Source: Sphingobacteriales bacterium (lineage in GTDB: Bacteria; Bacteroidota; Bacteroidia; Chitinophagales; UBA2359). From it: a stretch of 64,000 bases of DNA. The translations under genes were made by a program, and so were the position numbers. The notes beneath the pieces were generated by a model. It saw only the letters and a list, made by a program, of their open reading frames with translations. It did not search any database and was not told where the DNA came from. Below, piece by piece: positions 46,137 to 55,760 of this stretch (within the stretch, counting starts at the first letter, position 1; each line of letters opens with the position of its first letter). The stretch lies in the NCBI GenBank assembly GCA_016700115.1, contig CP064999.1, positions 4,402,001-4,466,000 on the forward strand, read 5' to 3'.

Positions 46137-48521
46137 ATGAAAAATTGGGTTACTTATTTATTAATTTTTATCGTGTTTTTTTTAGAAAAAACCGAAGTTT
46201 CAGCACAAACTCCCCTGTTTACCTTATCTGGTCATATTCATAATGCTAAAACAGACGAATTTTTACCTGGCGCGACCGTAGTTTTAGATAAAACAACCTA
46301 TTTCGCCGTAACTGATATGTATGGAGGCTACCAAATAAAACAGCTACCTGCAGGGGTTTACCGGTTTCAAATCAGTATGTTGGGATATGTTTCTAAAGAT
46401 ACGGTTATTATGGTGGGATCTACCAATGCTCATATAGATTTCCGGCTTCAGCCTGCAATCATTGATTTGAAAGCAGTTGAAGTAATTGGCGATGTGCTGA
46501 AAACAGGACAGAAAGAGCAATCTTTGAGTGTGGTAATAGCAGACAAGTCTTTTTTTGAAAAAAACTATGGGAACACATTTAGCAATACAATTGAAAAAAT
46601 TCCTGGTTTGGCATCAATTAACACCGGAACAGGGATATCGAAACCAGTAATCAGGGGTTTTTATGGCAACAGAGTAATAGTGAATGATTTTGGAGTTAAA
46701 CAAGAGGGGCAACAATGGGGTACAGACCATGGTTTGGAGATAGATCAGTTTAATGTTGAAAAAGTGGCGATAGTTAAGGGTGCCGCATCACTGCAATATG
46801 GCTCGGATGCACTTGGTGGAGTTATCAATTTGACAGGAAATCCTCCACCTGCAACAGGAAAAGGGCTTTCGGGACAAATCACTTCTTTCTTTCGCCACAA
46901 CAATTCTCAGTTTGGCTCCTCTTTGGGTATAGCAGGGCATAAATATCATCGGTTTTTCAAAGCAAGATATACAGGTCAAAGTTTTGCAGATTACCGGGTT
47001 CCTGCCAATACTTTTATTTACAATGGATATTTGCTGCCTATTTACAACAAACAATTGGTCAACACAGCCGGGCATGAACAAAGCGCATCATTTCAAGCCG
47101 GAACAGGTGGAAAATGGGGAAGTTTACAGGGTTATGCAGGATTATTTGAACAAAAAGCCGGTTTTTTTTCAGGTGCGGTAGGAATTCCTCGCTCATATTT
47201 ACTTGAACCGGACGGAAATGACCGAAATGTTGATTTGCCTTATCAATATACTCGTCATTGGAAAGGAATTTTGAACGGCAAATGGGTTTTTAAAAAACAA
47301 TCTGTTCATACAGATTTGGGGCTTCAACACAACTTCCGGCAAGAATTTTCTTTTCCTCATTTGCATGGACAAGGACCTCTGCCCGTAGGAAATCTGGCAC
47401 ATGAACTTCGACTTACAACCCTGAGTTTGAACACCCGTTACAATCGCTATCCGAACGAGCGCCGTAAAGTTGTATCTGGTCACGCCATCCAATGGCAGGA
47501 GAACGCAAGAAATGGGTTTGAATTTTTACTCCCTGACTACAATATGTTCCAAACCGGAGTTTATTCGACCATAGAACAACAAATCAGTGATAAAATGACC
47601 CTGAATGGGGGCTTGCGTTTAGATTTTGGGCATATAAATTCCCAAAGTTTTATTATTGCGGTTTGGCAAAACGACTCAACTATATCAGGTTTTCAGGAAA
47701 GAGCCCCAAAAGTAGTCCGGAATTTTTTTAACTATTCTGCGGCTATTGGAGTTTCCTGGTATGAACATGAAAATTATCAAGTAAAGGTTAATTTTGGCAA
47801 ATCTTTCAGACTTCCTTCACCTCCCGAATTGACCCAAAATGGAGTTCATCATGGGACTTTCCGCCACGAACAAGGCAATGCTGATTTAATTTCTGAAAAC
47901 GGCTATCAGTTTGATCTGTTTTTGATGGCAAAAAACACATTTTTGATTGCCGAATTTTCTCCTTTTTTTAACTTTTTTAAAGACTACATTTATCTGCGCC
48001 CAAGTGGATTTTTTTCCCTGCTTCCAGATGCCGGGCAAATCTATCAATACACTCAGGCAAATGCCATTCATACAGGTTTTGAATTTCGAATCGAATATCA
48101 TCCGGTTGAAAAACTTCATTTGGAAGCTAACGCCGACTATGTTTACAACTTAAATACCGAAACCGGACTGCCTTTACCTTTTACCTCTCCTTTTTCGGTT
48201 TTTAATCAAGCAGATTATACGATTGATAAATTGGGGAACTATTGGTCAGAACTGTTTTTTGCCTTGGAACATCAATGGACAGCCGCTCAAAACAGAACCG
48301 ACAGAAACGAAGATAAAACTCCGGGATATCATCTGCTGCATATTGCTACAGGAGTAACTTTTAAAGTCGGAAAACATCCACTACGGCTTACATTCAGAAT
48401 TCAAAACTTGTTGGATAAATCATACATGAACCATTTGAGCAGGTTTAGAATCCTCAACTTGCCCGAACAAGGCAGAAATCTGATGTTAACCCTCAATTTA
48501 CCTGTTGAAATTGGCTTATAA
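46137..48521 (+). CDS. TonB-dependent receptor, candidate zinc receptor (ZnuD-like)
   Basis: A 794-residue outer membrane receptor. The signal peptide ends near residue 23 (VSAQ). A carboxypeptidase-regulatory-like domain spans about 28-105, the plug about 125-235 (KPVIRGFYGNRVIVND, QWGTDHGLEIDQFNVEKVAIVKG, SLQYGSDALGGVINL) and the barrel the remainder. The barrel contains a histidine-rich block H571-H572-x4-H577-E578 in the context NGVHHGTFRHEQGNADL. The same kind of block is seen in ZnuD-type zinc receptors. It is therefore a metal-uptake candidate, most likely zinc. A perfect palindrome at 46114-46132 covers its promoter. The substrate is inferred, not shown. Confidence 0.9.
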   Translation: MKNWVTYLLIFIVFFLEKTEVSAQTPLFTLSGHIHNAKTDEFLPGATVVLDKTTYFAVTDMYGGYQIKQLPAGVYRFQISMLGYVSKDTVIMVGSTNAHIDFRLQPAIIDLKAVEVIGDVLKTGQKEQSLSVVIADKSFFEKNYGNTFSNTIEKIPGLASINTGTGISKPVIRGFYGNRVIVNDFGVKQEGQQWGTDHGLEIDQFNVEKVAIVKGAASLQYGSDALGGVINLTGNPPPATGKGLSGQITSFFRHNNSQFGSSLGIAGHKYHRFFKARYTGQSFADYRVPANTFIYNGYLLPIYNKQLVNTAGHEQSASFQAGTGGKWGSLQGYAGLFEQKAGFFSGAVGIPRSYLLEPDGNDRNVDLPYQYTRHWKGILNGKWVFKKQSVHTDLGLQHNFRQEFSFPHLHGQGPLPVGNLAHELRLTTLSLNTRYNRYPNERRKVVSGHAIQWQENARNGFEFLLPDYNMFQTGVYSTIEQQISDKMTLNGGLRLDFGHINSQSFIIAVWQNDSTISGFQERAPKVVRNFFNYSAAIGVSWYEHENYQVKVNFGKSFRLPSPPELTQNGVHHGTFRHEQGNADLISENGYQFDLFLMAKNTFLIAEFSPFFNFFKDYIYLRPSGFFSLLPDAGQIYQYTQANAIHTGFEFRIEYHPVEKLHLEANADYVYNLNTETGLPLPFTSPFSVFNQADYTIDKLGNYWSELFFALEHQWTAAQNRTDRNEDKTPGYHLLHIATGVTFKVGKHPLRLTFRIQNLLDKSYMNHLSRFRILNLPEQGRNLMLTLNLPVEIGL

Positions 48522-49150
48522 TGTAAACTAGGACAGATGTATTCCCCAATCTAAGTTATTAAATCTGTTTTAATCTTTTCAGAAAGGTAGTTGATTGATC
48601 AAAACCCTTTTAAGGATTGATAAATATATTAAACTTGAAATATTGGCGCTTTTTGTGGTTACAATTATCTATCATGCTTATCTTCATTTCACTAATGCAT
48701 TATTCTGCACAAGAAGATTAATGAAGGGATTTAGGCTATTGGTTAAAATTGAGCCTTTTACTAAATTTCACCTTAACAACAATTTATAGAAGGAAGATTA
48801 TATTAAAAAAAGCTTCTGTAATTCCTTATTTATACAGTTATACTCAAATATTTTTAGAAAAACAAGTTGGTTTTGAAACAAAACCTGTTTTAAAAATGAG
48901 ATAAAAACCAATTTATACGAACACAATTGATGTTTAATTGGTGAAAATTAGAACTGAAAAGACAAAAACAGGAATTTAACTCCCTATTAAGTAAAAGTTT
49001 AAGGGCAAAATTTGATTTTTGGGAAAATCAGAAAAAAAGAAATGGTTCGTTTCTTACTTCATTCCTGATTTTGTATATCTTTTTTTCAGAGTTAAAATGC
49101 AAAAATGAATAGAGAATTCTTAGAAACATTATTGTTATTAAAGGGGTTTC
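48522..49150. other. Intergenic region with diverged copy of the 42-bp repeat
   Basis: A 629-base AT-rich gap. A 64-codon frame at 48595 has no convincing features and a non-ATG start context. Bases 49033-49075 resemble a junction and left arm of the 42-bp units at 29.2 kb. Several short dyads (for example TGATTTT/AAAATCA around 49012-49030) are present. Confidence 0.45.
49033..49075. repeat. Diverged copy of the 42-bp hairpin unit
   Basis: An AAAGAAAT arm, a five-base spacer and GTTTCTTACTTCATTCCTGA repeat the junction plus left arm of the array at 29199-29486 (18 of 24 bases match unit 5 over the left arm). Only about one unit is present and it is degenerate. Confidence 0.4.
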
Positions 49151-50059
49151 TTAGTAGGAAATGCCGGCAATCTCCAAAATATGATCTAAATTATCGGGTG
49201 ACACCCAAATCAATCCGGGTTCTTTTCTAAACCAGGTCATTTGTCGTTTGGCATAACGTCGTGTGTTTTGTTTTATGAGGGAAACAGCTGCATCAAGCGT
49301 TATTTTTCCATCTAAAAAATCAAAAAGTTCCTGATAACCCACGGTTTGCAACGCATTTAAATTTCGGAGTGGGTAAAGCTGTTGTGCTTCTTCCAAAAAA
49401 TGGTTGTTCATCATTTCTTCCACCCTGAGATCAATACGCCGATACAAGATTTCGCGGTCAATCTGCAACCCTATTTTTATAATATCAAAATTGCGAATTG
49501 CTTTTTTTCCGGTTTTGAAAGAACTATAAGGTTGGTTGCTGCTCAGACAAACTTCCAAAGCCCGCAACAGTCGTTGAGGGTTGTTGAGGTCAACTGATTT
49601 AAAGTAAACAGGGTCATGTTGGGACAACAATTTTTGGATTGCCTCTAACCCTTTAGTTTGGTAAATGTGGTTTAGTTCATTTCTGATTTCTGGTTTGACA
49701 ACAGGAAAATCGTCAACACCCTGACAGACAGCCCGAATGTATAATCCAGAACCACCCGCCATAATGACAATCCGATTTTTGTTGAATAATTGGTTGAGCA
49801 AGTCAAGAACGTCTCGTTCAAACGCCCCAACCGAGTAAAAATCTTTGACTGAATGAGAATTTACAAAAAAATGTGGTACAAGTTGAAGCTCGTGTTCCGT
49901 CGGCTTTGCAGTTCCTATATTCATTTCCCTGTAAAACTGACGACTGTCTGCTGAAATCACTGACGTTTTAAGTAATTGAGCTAATCGTATAGCCAATTCA
50001 GTTTTTCCCGAGGCAGTCGGGCCGACAATTACGAGCAATATATTCCGGGAAGACTTCAT
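49151..50059 (-). CDS. miaA: tRNA dimethylallyltransferase
   Basis: A 302-residue P-loop enzyme that attaches a dimethylallyl group to A37 of tRNAs reading UNN codons. Walker A is GPTASGKT (13-20), followed by SADSRQFYREMNIGTAKP, which is diagnostic for MiaA. The C-terminal NTRRYAKRQMTWFRKEPG is also conserved. Length fits the family. The start codon overlaps the stop of the upstream kinase-like gene as ATGA, so the two are translationally coupled. It is the last gene of a leftward run. Confidence 0.96.
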   Translation of the reverse strand: MKSSRNILLVIVGPTASGKTELAIRLAQLLKTSVISADSRQFYREMNIGTAKPTEHELQLVPHFFVNSHSVKDFYSVGAFERDVLDLLNQLFNKNRIVIMAGGSGLYIRAVCQGVDDFPVVKPEIRNELNHIYQTKGLEAIQKLLSQHDPVYFKSVDLNNPQRLLRALEVCLSSNQPYSSFKTGKKAIRNFDIIKIGLQIDREILYRRIDLRVEEMMNNHFLEEAQQLYPLRNLNALQTVGYQELFDFLDGKITLDAAVSLIKQNTRRYAKRQMTWFRKEPGLIWVSPDNLDHILEIAGISY

Positions 50060-50609
50060 GTCCGGATATTATTAAGGGGCAAAGCAGTTAATACTTGTTC
50101 CAATACTTGGTTTGGATTTTTAATAACAATAACATATAAGTGTGAAAACTCAGGACTTCTTAACAATTTATTGTATTGATTGATTCGCAAGCGATACGTT
50201 TTTAAAAACCAATACAAAATAGAGTTTTTAGTAAAAAAAGACATATAAAAGCTTTCCTGATTGCCATGCCATAGCGGCTTTTAGTATAAGCGCGATGAAT
50301 GGTGCGAACTAAAAGTCTTCGTAAGTTGGTAAAAAATGGGATGTTGAGCCAAATCAACACATCCGCTCGTTTCCATAAAAGGAAACGCAGAGTTTTATAG
50401 TTTCCATCTGCTATCCATCCGGGTACGCTTGTCATTTCATCCACCTTTTTAACCATAATCTCGTCCTCGACCTCTACCCAATTTTCTTTAAAATGGTAAT
50501 AATCCAGTTCAATGGCAGGAACGTTCAGGCAGTAACTCAGATGTTTCGACAATGTGGTTTTCCCCGAACCGGGGCTGCCAACAATGATTATGTTTAAGGG
50601 TTTTTTCAT
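50056..50609 (-). pseudogene. P-loop adenylate-kinase-like (topology modulation type) protein, frameshifted
   Basis: Two overlapping frames together make one family member of about 183 residues. The N-terminal part (start 50609) has Walker A GSPGSGKT (11-18), a SVPGWIADGNYKTLRFLLWKRAD block and WLNIPFFTNLRRLL. It runs into a foreign tail (KAFICLFLLK) and stops at 50202. The normal C terminus, YWFLKTYRLRINQYNKLL, continues in the next frame to 50056. The frame change is at an A7 run (50233-50239; T7 in the gene). One extra base would restore the gene. The ATGA overlap with miaA uses the second frame. It may be a sequencing error, a recent mutation or a phase-variable tract. The family binds nucleotides; its substrate is not established. 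Confidence 0.85.
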
Positions 50610-50626
50610 TAAAGCTTAAATAAAAA

Positions 50627-51322
50627 TCAACTACTGGGATTAAAAAAACAAGACAATTCAAAAACAAGGCGTTGAACGTCAACTCTTTCAAAGGGATGTG
50701 GTGTTGAAGGTATAACCCAAAATTGCCCTTTAGGTAAAACCCGATAAGCTGCCATGGTTTCTTCGACAGAAACCATACTATCTCTATCTCCAACTGCCAA
50801 CATTACCGGACATTCAATTGTGCCAAGTGCTTCGGGAGAAAGCGGATTTTCGTTTCCTAAAGTTGTAAGCAGCTCTATGGTATAATTCATCAGTATAGAT
50901 ATATCTTGAGGAGCATGTCTTTGCCTGAGTTCTTCGACAAAAGCCGGAACTTTTATCTCCATTTTAGACAAATTGAGCATTGAAGTTTCGCGTTTAGCTA
51001 TTTCTGGGTTCCAGTTTAATTTTGTGGCTAAAGTTACTACTTTTCCAATACGTTCAGGAAAATGTTTAGCCAAATAAAGTCCTACAAATCCACCCATACT
51101 ATAACCAAAAACATTGATTACCGGTATTTCGTGATAGTCAAGGTAACCTATCACTTGTAATGCAAAATTTTCAATTGAAAAAACCGGATGATTAAAATCC
51201 TGACCTCCATGCCCTTCAAAATTGAGGCAATGAATTGACAGGTTTTTGGGCATTAAACCTGAAAGTTGGTCAAACATTGCAGCACTGCCCAATGCCCCAT
51301 GCAATAATAGAAGCGGAATCAT
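50627..51322 (-). CDS. Alpha/beta fold hydrolase
   Basis: A 231-residue alpha/beta hydrolase with the oxyanion-hole HG (8-9), nucleophile S75 in GYSMGG, acid D181 in VGDRDSMV and base H209 in TPHPFE. The lid region is short. There is no signal peptide, so it is cytoplasmic. The pattern is of the BioH/MenH/esterase group and the substrate cannot be given. It lies 17 bases upstream of the kinase-like gene and 21 bases downstream of the CoA-transferase gene, all on the same strand. Confidence 0.9.
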   Translation of the reverse strand: MIPLLLLHGALGSAAMFDQLSGLMPKNLSIHCLNFEGHGGQDFNHPVFSIENFALQVIGYLDYHEIPVINVFGYSMGGFVGLYLAKHFPERIGKVVTLATKLNWNPEIAKRETSMLNLSKMEIKVPAFVEELRQRHAPQDISILMNYTIELLTTLGNENPLSPEALGTIECPVMLAVGDRDSMVSVEETMAAYRVLPKGQFWVIPSTPHPFERVDVQRLVFELSCFFNPSS

Positions 51323-51343
51323 AATGTTTAATTGTTGAATTGT

Positions 51344-52627
51344 TTAAAAATTTCCCTTCCAGCGCAAATATGCAGCACGTTCAAGTTCTTCGCGATGATC
51401 GGGATGAGCAATTCTGATTAACTCAACAGCTCTTTCTTTAAGCGTTTTACCATAAAGATTGGCAATGCCAAATTCTGTAACTACAAAATGAACATTAGCA
51501 CGGGTTGTTACTACACCTGCTCCAGTTTTTAGGACAGGAACAATTTTAGATTCCCCTTTACCGGTACAGGAATTGAGTGCAATAATTGGTTTGCCACCTG
51601 CCGAATAGCTTGCACCCCGTATAAAATCCATCTGCCCCCCAACACCCGAAAAAATGTTAGTGCCTATAGAATCTGCGCAGACCTGTCCGGTTAAATCAAT
51701 TTCAATTGCACTGTTAATAGCAGTTACTTTAGGGTTTTGGCGAATAATCGCAGTATCATTCACAAATGCCGCATCTAACATCAAAATTTTGGGATTATCA
51801 TGAATAAAATCATATACTTTCTTAGTTCCCATTACAAAACTCGAAACGATTTGGTGCCGGTATATTTGTTTAAATTCATTAGTGATTACTCCAAGTTCTA
51901 TCAAAGGAAGAAGTCCATCAGAAAACATTTCGGTATGGACACCTAACCCATTATGATTGGTCAGGTTGGCAAGCGCTGCATTTGGAATAGACCCTATTCC
52001 CATTTGCAAAGTAGCTCCGTTTTCAACCAATGTGGCAATGTACTCACCAATTTTAAGGTCTGCCGCATTTGGTTTTGCCATGGTATTTTCAGGCAATGGG
52101 ATATCGCTTTCCACAAAAAAATCAATGTCATTTATATGAATCGGTGCATCGCCTAAAGATCGTGGCATGAACCGATTAACCTGAGCAATTACTATCCTTG
52201 CTTGTTGAACTGCTGCTAAAGTTGCATCCACCGAACAACCTAAAGACACGTAACCATGATTATCCGGAGGAGAAACTGAAATTAAAGCAACATCTACGGG
52301 AGTCAGTTTCCTTCTTATAACAGCAGGTACTTCGCTTAAAAACAATGGAAAATAATCTGCGCGACCTTCCTGAACTGCCTTACGTATGTTTGCACCGACA
52401 AAAAAAGCACATACTTTAAAAATTCCTTCATATTCGGGTTCTGCATAAGGGGCAGGCCCTTCAGTATGGAGTTGTAAAATGCGAACATTTCGAACTTCAC
52501 CTGCTCTTTGCATCATGGCGTTAATCAAAAACTGAGGTGCTGCAGCGACTGAATGAATAAAAACACTATCCCCCGAACCAAGATGACTCAATGCAAAATC
52601 GGGTGAAACAAAATTAATGGACTTCAT
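51344..52627 (-). CDS. Acetyl-CoA hydrolase/4-hydroxybutyrate CoA-transferase family protein
   Basis: A 427-residue CoA-transferase of the Cat1/AbfT type, transferring CoA between acetyl-CoA and a carboxylic acid in the cytoplasm. The N-terminal domain carries LQLHTEGPAPYA and SVSPPDNHGYVSLG. The C-terminal domain begins near 200 with LQMGIGSIPNAAL. E233 in GVHTEMFSDG occupies the position of the catalytic Glu. The C-terminal GIANLYGKTLKERA is conserved. It may serve butyrate, 4-hydroxybutyrate or acetate metabolism. It lies between the hydrolase and the OstA-like gene, 25 bases away from the latter. Confidence 0.9.
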   Translation of the reverse strand: MKSINFVSPDFALSHLGSGDSVFIHSVAAAPQFLINAMMQRAGEVRNVRILQLHTEGPAPYAEPEYEGIFKVCAFFVGANIRKAVQEGRADYFPLFLSEVPAVIRRKLTPVDVALISVSPPDNHGYVSLGCSVDATLAAVQQARIVIAQVNRFMPRSLGDAPIHINDIDFFVESDIPLPENTMAKPNAADLKIGEYIATLVENGATLQMGIGSIPNAALANLTNHNGLGVHTEMFSDGLLPLIELGVITNEFKQIYRHQIVSSFVMGTKKVYDFIHDNPKILMLDAAFVNDTAIIRQNPKVTAINSAIEIDLTGQVCADSIGTNIFSGVGGQMDFIRGASYSAGGKPIIALNSCTGKGESKIVPVLKTGAGVVTTRANVHFVVTEFGIANLYGKTLKERAVELIRIAHPDHREELERAAYLRWKGNF

Positions 52628-52652
52628 ATTAAGTTAGAATTTGGAAGAAAAT

Positions 52653-54449
52653 CTATTTAGACATAGAAATAAGCATTGCCGGACGCTGAGGTCGGCGATC
52701 TTCATACCAACGAAATCCTTTCAGTAAAAAATCGGCAGGATTAACTTCGTGGATTGGAAAAAAAGTGGCTTCGGGTTTTTCAACAAACACAATTTTATCT
52801 ACTTCATTCTTCAAAAAATATATCCACAACGTCCGGCTTTCTGATTTATTAACCCCGTTGTATGCTTCCTGCTCGTCTTTTATATAATATATGCTTTCTG
52901 CGTTTCCATCCGCATAAATATGTGTAATGGTTGTATCGTTAAAAAAGCCTGAAATATTTTTTCCTTTAATTTGATTAAATACCATTACTTGTTCTTTGCT
53001 TGCCATAAAAGCTGATCTGATTAGATCTAACTTTTTAAGTTTATTATTTTGGGTAAAAGCTAAAATTGTGTCGGCGAAAAGCTGGTGATTATCAGACCAA
53101 ACCACCGGATTGTAAAACATTCTAAAGACTGAATCTGCCGAAGAATACATCAATGAGTCGCATACGGCCTGCATATCGGTTCTAAACAATTTAACATTTC
53201 TATAAGCGTAAAAATCCTTTGATTTTGTGGTATCTTTTAGTGAGTTTTCATTTGTTTGGGCAGGATATGTAAATCCTTTGAGCGTATCAGCGGTCATAAA
53301 CAAGGTATCGTTTCCGTTGATTTGTATCAACATTGGCTGGTCATAAGCGAGGACTGTCTGACGTATGTCGTCAAAGTCAGCAGCCTGAGAAGTTATTATC
53401 ACATTTTGGGAAGTGTCTTTCCAAACCACGTCCCCTCTTGCCTTTCCTAAGCCTGAAATTTTATTATAGTCTAAATCATTGGCTATCAAAGTTTGGGACT
53501 GATTTACTACTGCTGTTCTTTGGCTTAGTTTCAAACGGTCGTGTTTGGTATCATAAATCCCTTCTGTCGTTTTAATAGTTGCCCCTTCTTTATCTGTAAT
53601 TAATGATTGACCTGAAAACTTTGCCTCCTCTGTTTTTATGTCATAAACTAATCTTGGCGTTTTTAAATCGTATTCAGGGGAGACTAAATGCACATTCTCC
53701 TCAAAAATAGTTTGTTTCGTTAAGCCATAATAATGTGCTTTTTGACTTGTCAGTGTTGTGTTTCCATCAACCAATTTACCTCCTCCGCTATATGTTCCTT
53801 CCTGAAGATTTACATCGTAGTCCATCCTTTGTGCGGTAATATCCACTTTTCCATCTGTCAGCCTTACATTTTTATACAATTCTGCTTTTTTCGTGTTGAC
53901 ATAATAGTCCACACGATTGGCATAAACATCATTTTTTTTGTCAGTAAGATGCACTTTGTTTTGCAACACTGCCTTTCTTGCCGGCACAAAATAATACAGC
54001 GTATCAGCAGTAATATCTGAAGTCTTATCATTAAGCTTCACTTTATCATATAAGGTAGCTTTTTCAAGATTGCCATGATAAATTAAGCGTTCAGAATGAA
54101 TATCAACCGAATCCCCCTGACGGATATGAATGTTGCCAAAAGCTTCAATATTATTTTCTTCAAAGAAGAATAAAGCACTATCGCATTTCATCAACACATC
54201 TCCCTGCTTTAGAGCCACATTACCAATCAATTTTCGGGCTGGTTTTACTCCTTTTGTAATAACCTCTAATTCATTGGCACTTATAATCTGCAGGGTTTTG
54301 TCCTCTGCAGGTTCAGTTGGTGAAGGCAATGTTTGAGCTACCAAAATTGGTGCGACAAAATAAAATTGAAGAAAAAAAAGACACAAATAGCTCGTTCGGA
54401 TAAATCCGGGTAAATGTAAAATTCTTGAAATAACGTTAATATATTTCAT
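52653..54449 (-). CDS. OstA-like (LptA-type) protein
   Basis: A 598-residue exported protein with an N-terminal hydrophobic stretch ending near residue 40 (ILVAQ). It then has many short beta-strand repeats of the OstA/LptA type: GNVALKQGDVLMKCDSALFF, FGNIHIRQGDSVDI and NVHLVSPEYDLKT. Such jellyroll repeats form a groove that shields lipid A while LPS crosses the periplasm. The length is far above E. coli LptA (185), as expected for the Bacteroidota family. I chose the ATG at 54449 over a GTG at 54464 because the latter adds five unremarkable residues. It lies next to MlaD-like and amidase genes and near lptD, so an envelope role is supported. Confidence 0.85.
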   Translation of the reverse strand: MKYINVISRILHLPGFIRTSYLCLFFLQFYFVAPILVAQTLPSPTEPAEDKTLQIISANELEVITKGVKPARKLIGNVALKQGDVLMKCDSALFFFEENNIEAFGNIHIRQGDSVDIHSERLIYHGNLEKATLYDKVKLNDKTSDITADTLYYFVPARKAVLQNKVHLTDKKNDVYANRVDYYVNTKKAELYKNVRLTDGKVDITAQRMDYDVNLQEGTYSGGGKLVDGNTTLTSQKAHYYGLTKQTIFEENVHLVSPEYDLKTPRLVYDIKTEEAKFSGQSLITDKEGATIKTTEGIYDTKHDRLKLSQRTAVVNQSQTLIANDLDYNKISGLGKARGDVVWKDTSQNVIITSQAADFDDIRQTVLAYDQPMLIQINGNDTLFMTADTLKGFTYPAQTNENSLKDTTKSKDFYAYRNVKLFRTDMQAVCDSLMYSSADSVFRMFYNPVVWSDNHQLFADTILAFTQNNKLKKLDLIRSAFMASKEQVMVFNQIKGKNISGFFNDTTITHIYADGNAESIYYIKDEQEAYNGVNKSESRTLWIYFLKNEVDKIVFVEKPEATFFPIHEVNPADFLLKGFRWYEDRRPQRPAMLISMSK

Positions 54450-54549
54450 AAAACATCGAAGCACCCAAAAGTAAAGGTCTTTAGTGCAATGAGAAAACTG
54501 TTAATCAAGAATTGTATTGTTTCAAAATTTGAATTTCCTGATAAATTGA

Positions 54550-55635
54550 CTAAAACTTTTCCTTAGGAGTTTGGTTGCCCGAAGAAGATTTAACGGTTGC
54601 AGGAGTCTTGTCTTTCTTATTAATAGTGATAAAAGAAAACCCAAGATAGTTTTTGGGATTTTGACGAATATCAACCAACAAGCGGTCTAAGTCTGCACTC
54701 GATTGTTCCAGATTGTTGTACAAATCAGGGTTATTGATAAGCATAGAGATGCTTCCTTCTCCGTTTTTAATTTTAGTTGTAATTTCAGCAACTTCTGCAA
54801 GGGTTTGATTTGCTTTCTGCACAATAGCAGAAATATCTGTTTTTACCAGATTTTCAGATAACGTACTTAGGTTGCCGGTAATCTTTTCGGCATTTGCTAC
54901 TATAGTATTCACCTTTGAAGAGTTATCTCCTATCGCCTTGCTAAGTTTTTCGATATTATCTAAAGTTGCTGCAATTTTACTAAATTCAGTATCGGAAAAC
55001 TCGCCTACATTTACCGCGGTTTTCTCTATGCTTTTTAATGATGTCCTTACAGAACTTATACTTTGAGAAACATCCTGAATAATTTGATCCATCCGCTCAG
55101 AATTAAGCAGTACATTGATAGAAGCCAAAGTAGAATCCAAAGTTTGTATTAGATGCTCCGCCTTTTCTTTGATGGGTTGAATTTCTTTCAAGGCCATTTC
55201 TGTGATTCCAATTTCCCGGATACCTTCTAAAGTATCCCCCGGGGTTGCATAAACCAATTTCCCAAGTTCTTCAGCTGTTTGTGTTTGTGGCATTTTCAAT
55301 TCCAATGCTTTATCTCCTAACAAACTGGAACTTACAATTTGCAAAGTAGAGTTTTTGGGAATATCAATTGGAGTTTTTAAAGAAAAGCGAACGACAACTT
55401 TAGTGCGGTCATTTTCTTTCAGAAAAATTTTATCTACAATACCTATTTGTAAGCCGTTCACCAAAACAGGGTTTGCGGGCAATAATCCATCTACCCTGTC
55501 ATACACGGCATAATAGACAATTTGTTGACGGAATAAATTTTTACCCCTCAAATAGTTATAACCAAAAACCAAAGCTATTATGGCTGTTATCGTTAAAATG
55601 CCAACTTTAGTTTCATTCGAAAGTTTGATGCTCAA
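54550..55635 (-). CDS. MlaD/MCE family lipid transport protein
   Basis: A 361-residue protein with one N-terminal transmembrane helix (about 11-28) and an MCE domain at about 35-120 (VYDRVDGLLPANPVLVNGLQIGIVDKI). A long helical region with coiled-coil character follows (about 140-330), ending in a polar tail. MCE proteins form hexameric tunnels carrying phospholipids between the two membranes. No MlaE or MlaF permease/ATPase is adjacent. It is 126 bases downstream of the amidase gene and 100 bases upstream of the OstA-like gene. Confidence 0.9.
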   Translation of the reverse strand: MSIKLSNETKVGILTITAIIALVFGYNYLRGKNLFRQQIVYYAVYDRVDGLLPANPVLVNGLQIGIVDKIFLKENDRTKVVVRFSLKTPIDIPKNSTLQIVSSSLLGDKALELKMPQTQTAEELGKLVYATPGDTLEGIREIGITEMALKEIQPIKEKAEHLIQTLDSTLASINVLLNSERMDQIIQDVSQSISSVRTSLKSIEKTAVNVGEFSDTEFSKIAATLDNIEKLSKAIGDNSSKVNTIVANAEKITGNLSTLSENLVKTDISAIVQKANQTLAEVAEITTKIKNGEGSISMLINNPDLYNNLEQSSADLDRLLVDIRQNPKNYLGFSFITINKKDKTPATVKSSSGNQTPKEKF

Positions 55636-55760
55636 AACAAGTCAATTTTTGTAAGTGAACTTAACGCTGCAAAATAACTTAAAATTTACCGTTTTTAGTT
55701 GATTGACAACCAAAAATCATTTGAATTGGGTAAAAAAGGGGGTTGAAATGAAAATCCGAG

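Noticed and set aside
48595..48789. 64-codon ORF as a gene
   Set aside because: Non-ATG start, very AT-rich, no recognisable features, and in a gap with repeat debris.
50202..50244. Programmed ribosomal frameshift in the kinase-like gene
   Set aside because: A T7 run alone could slip, but there is no downstream structure or known precedent in this family; error or mutation is simpler.
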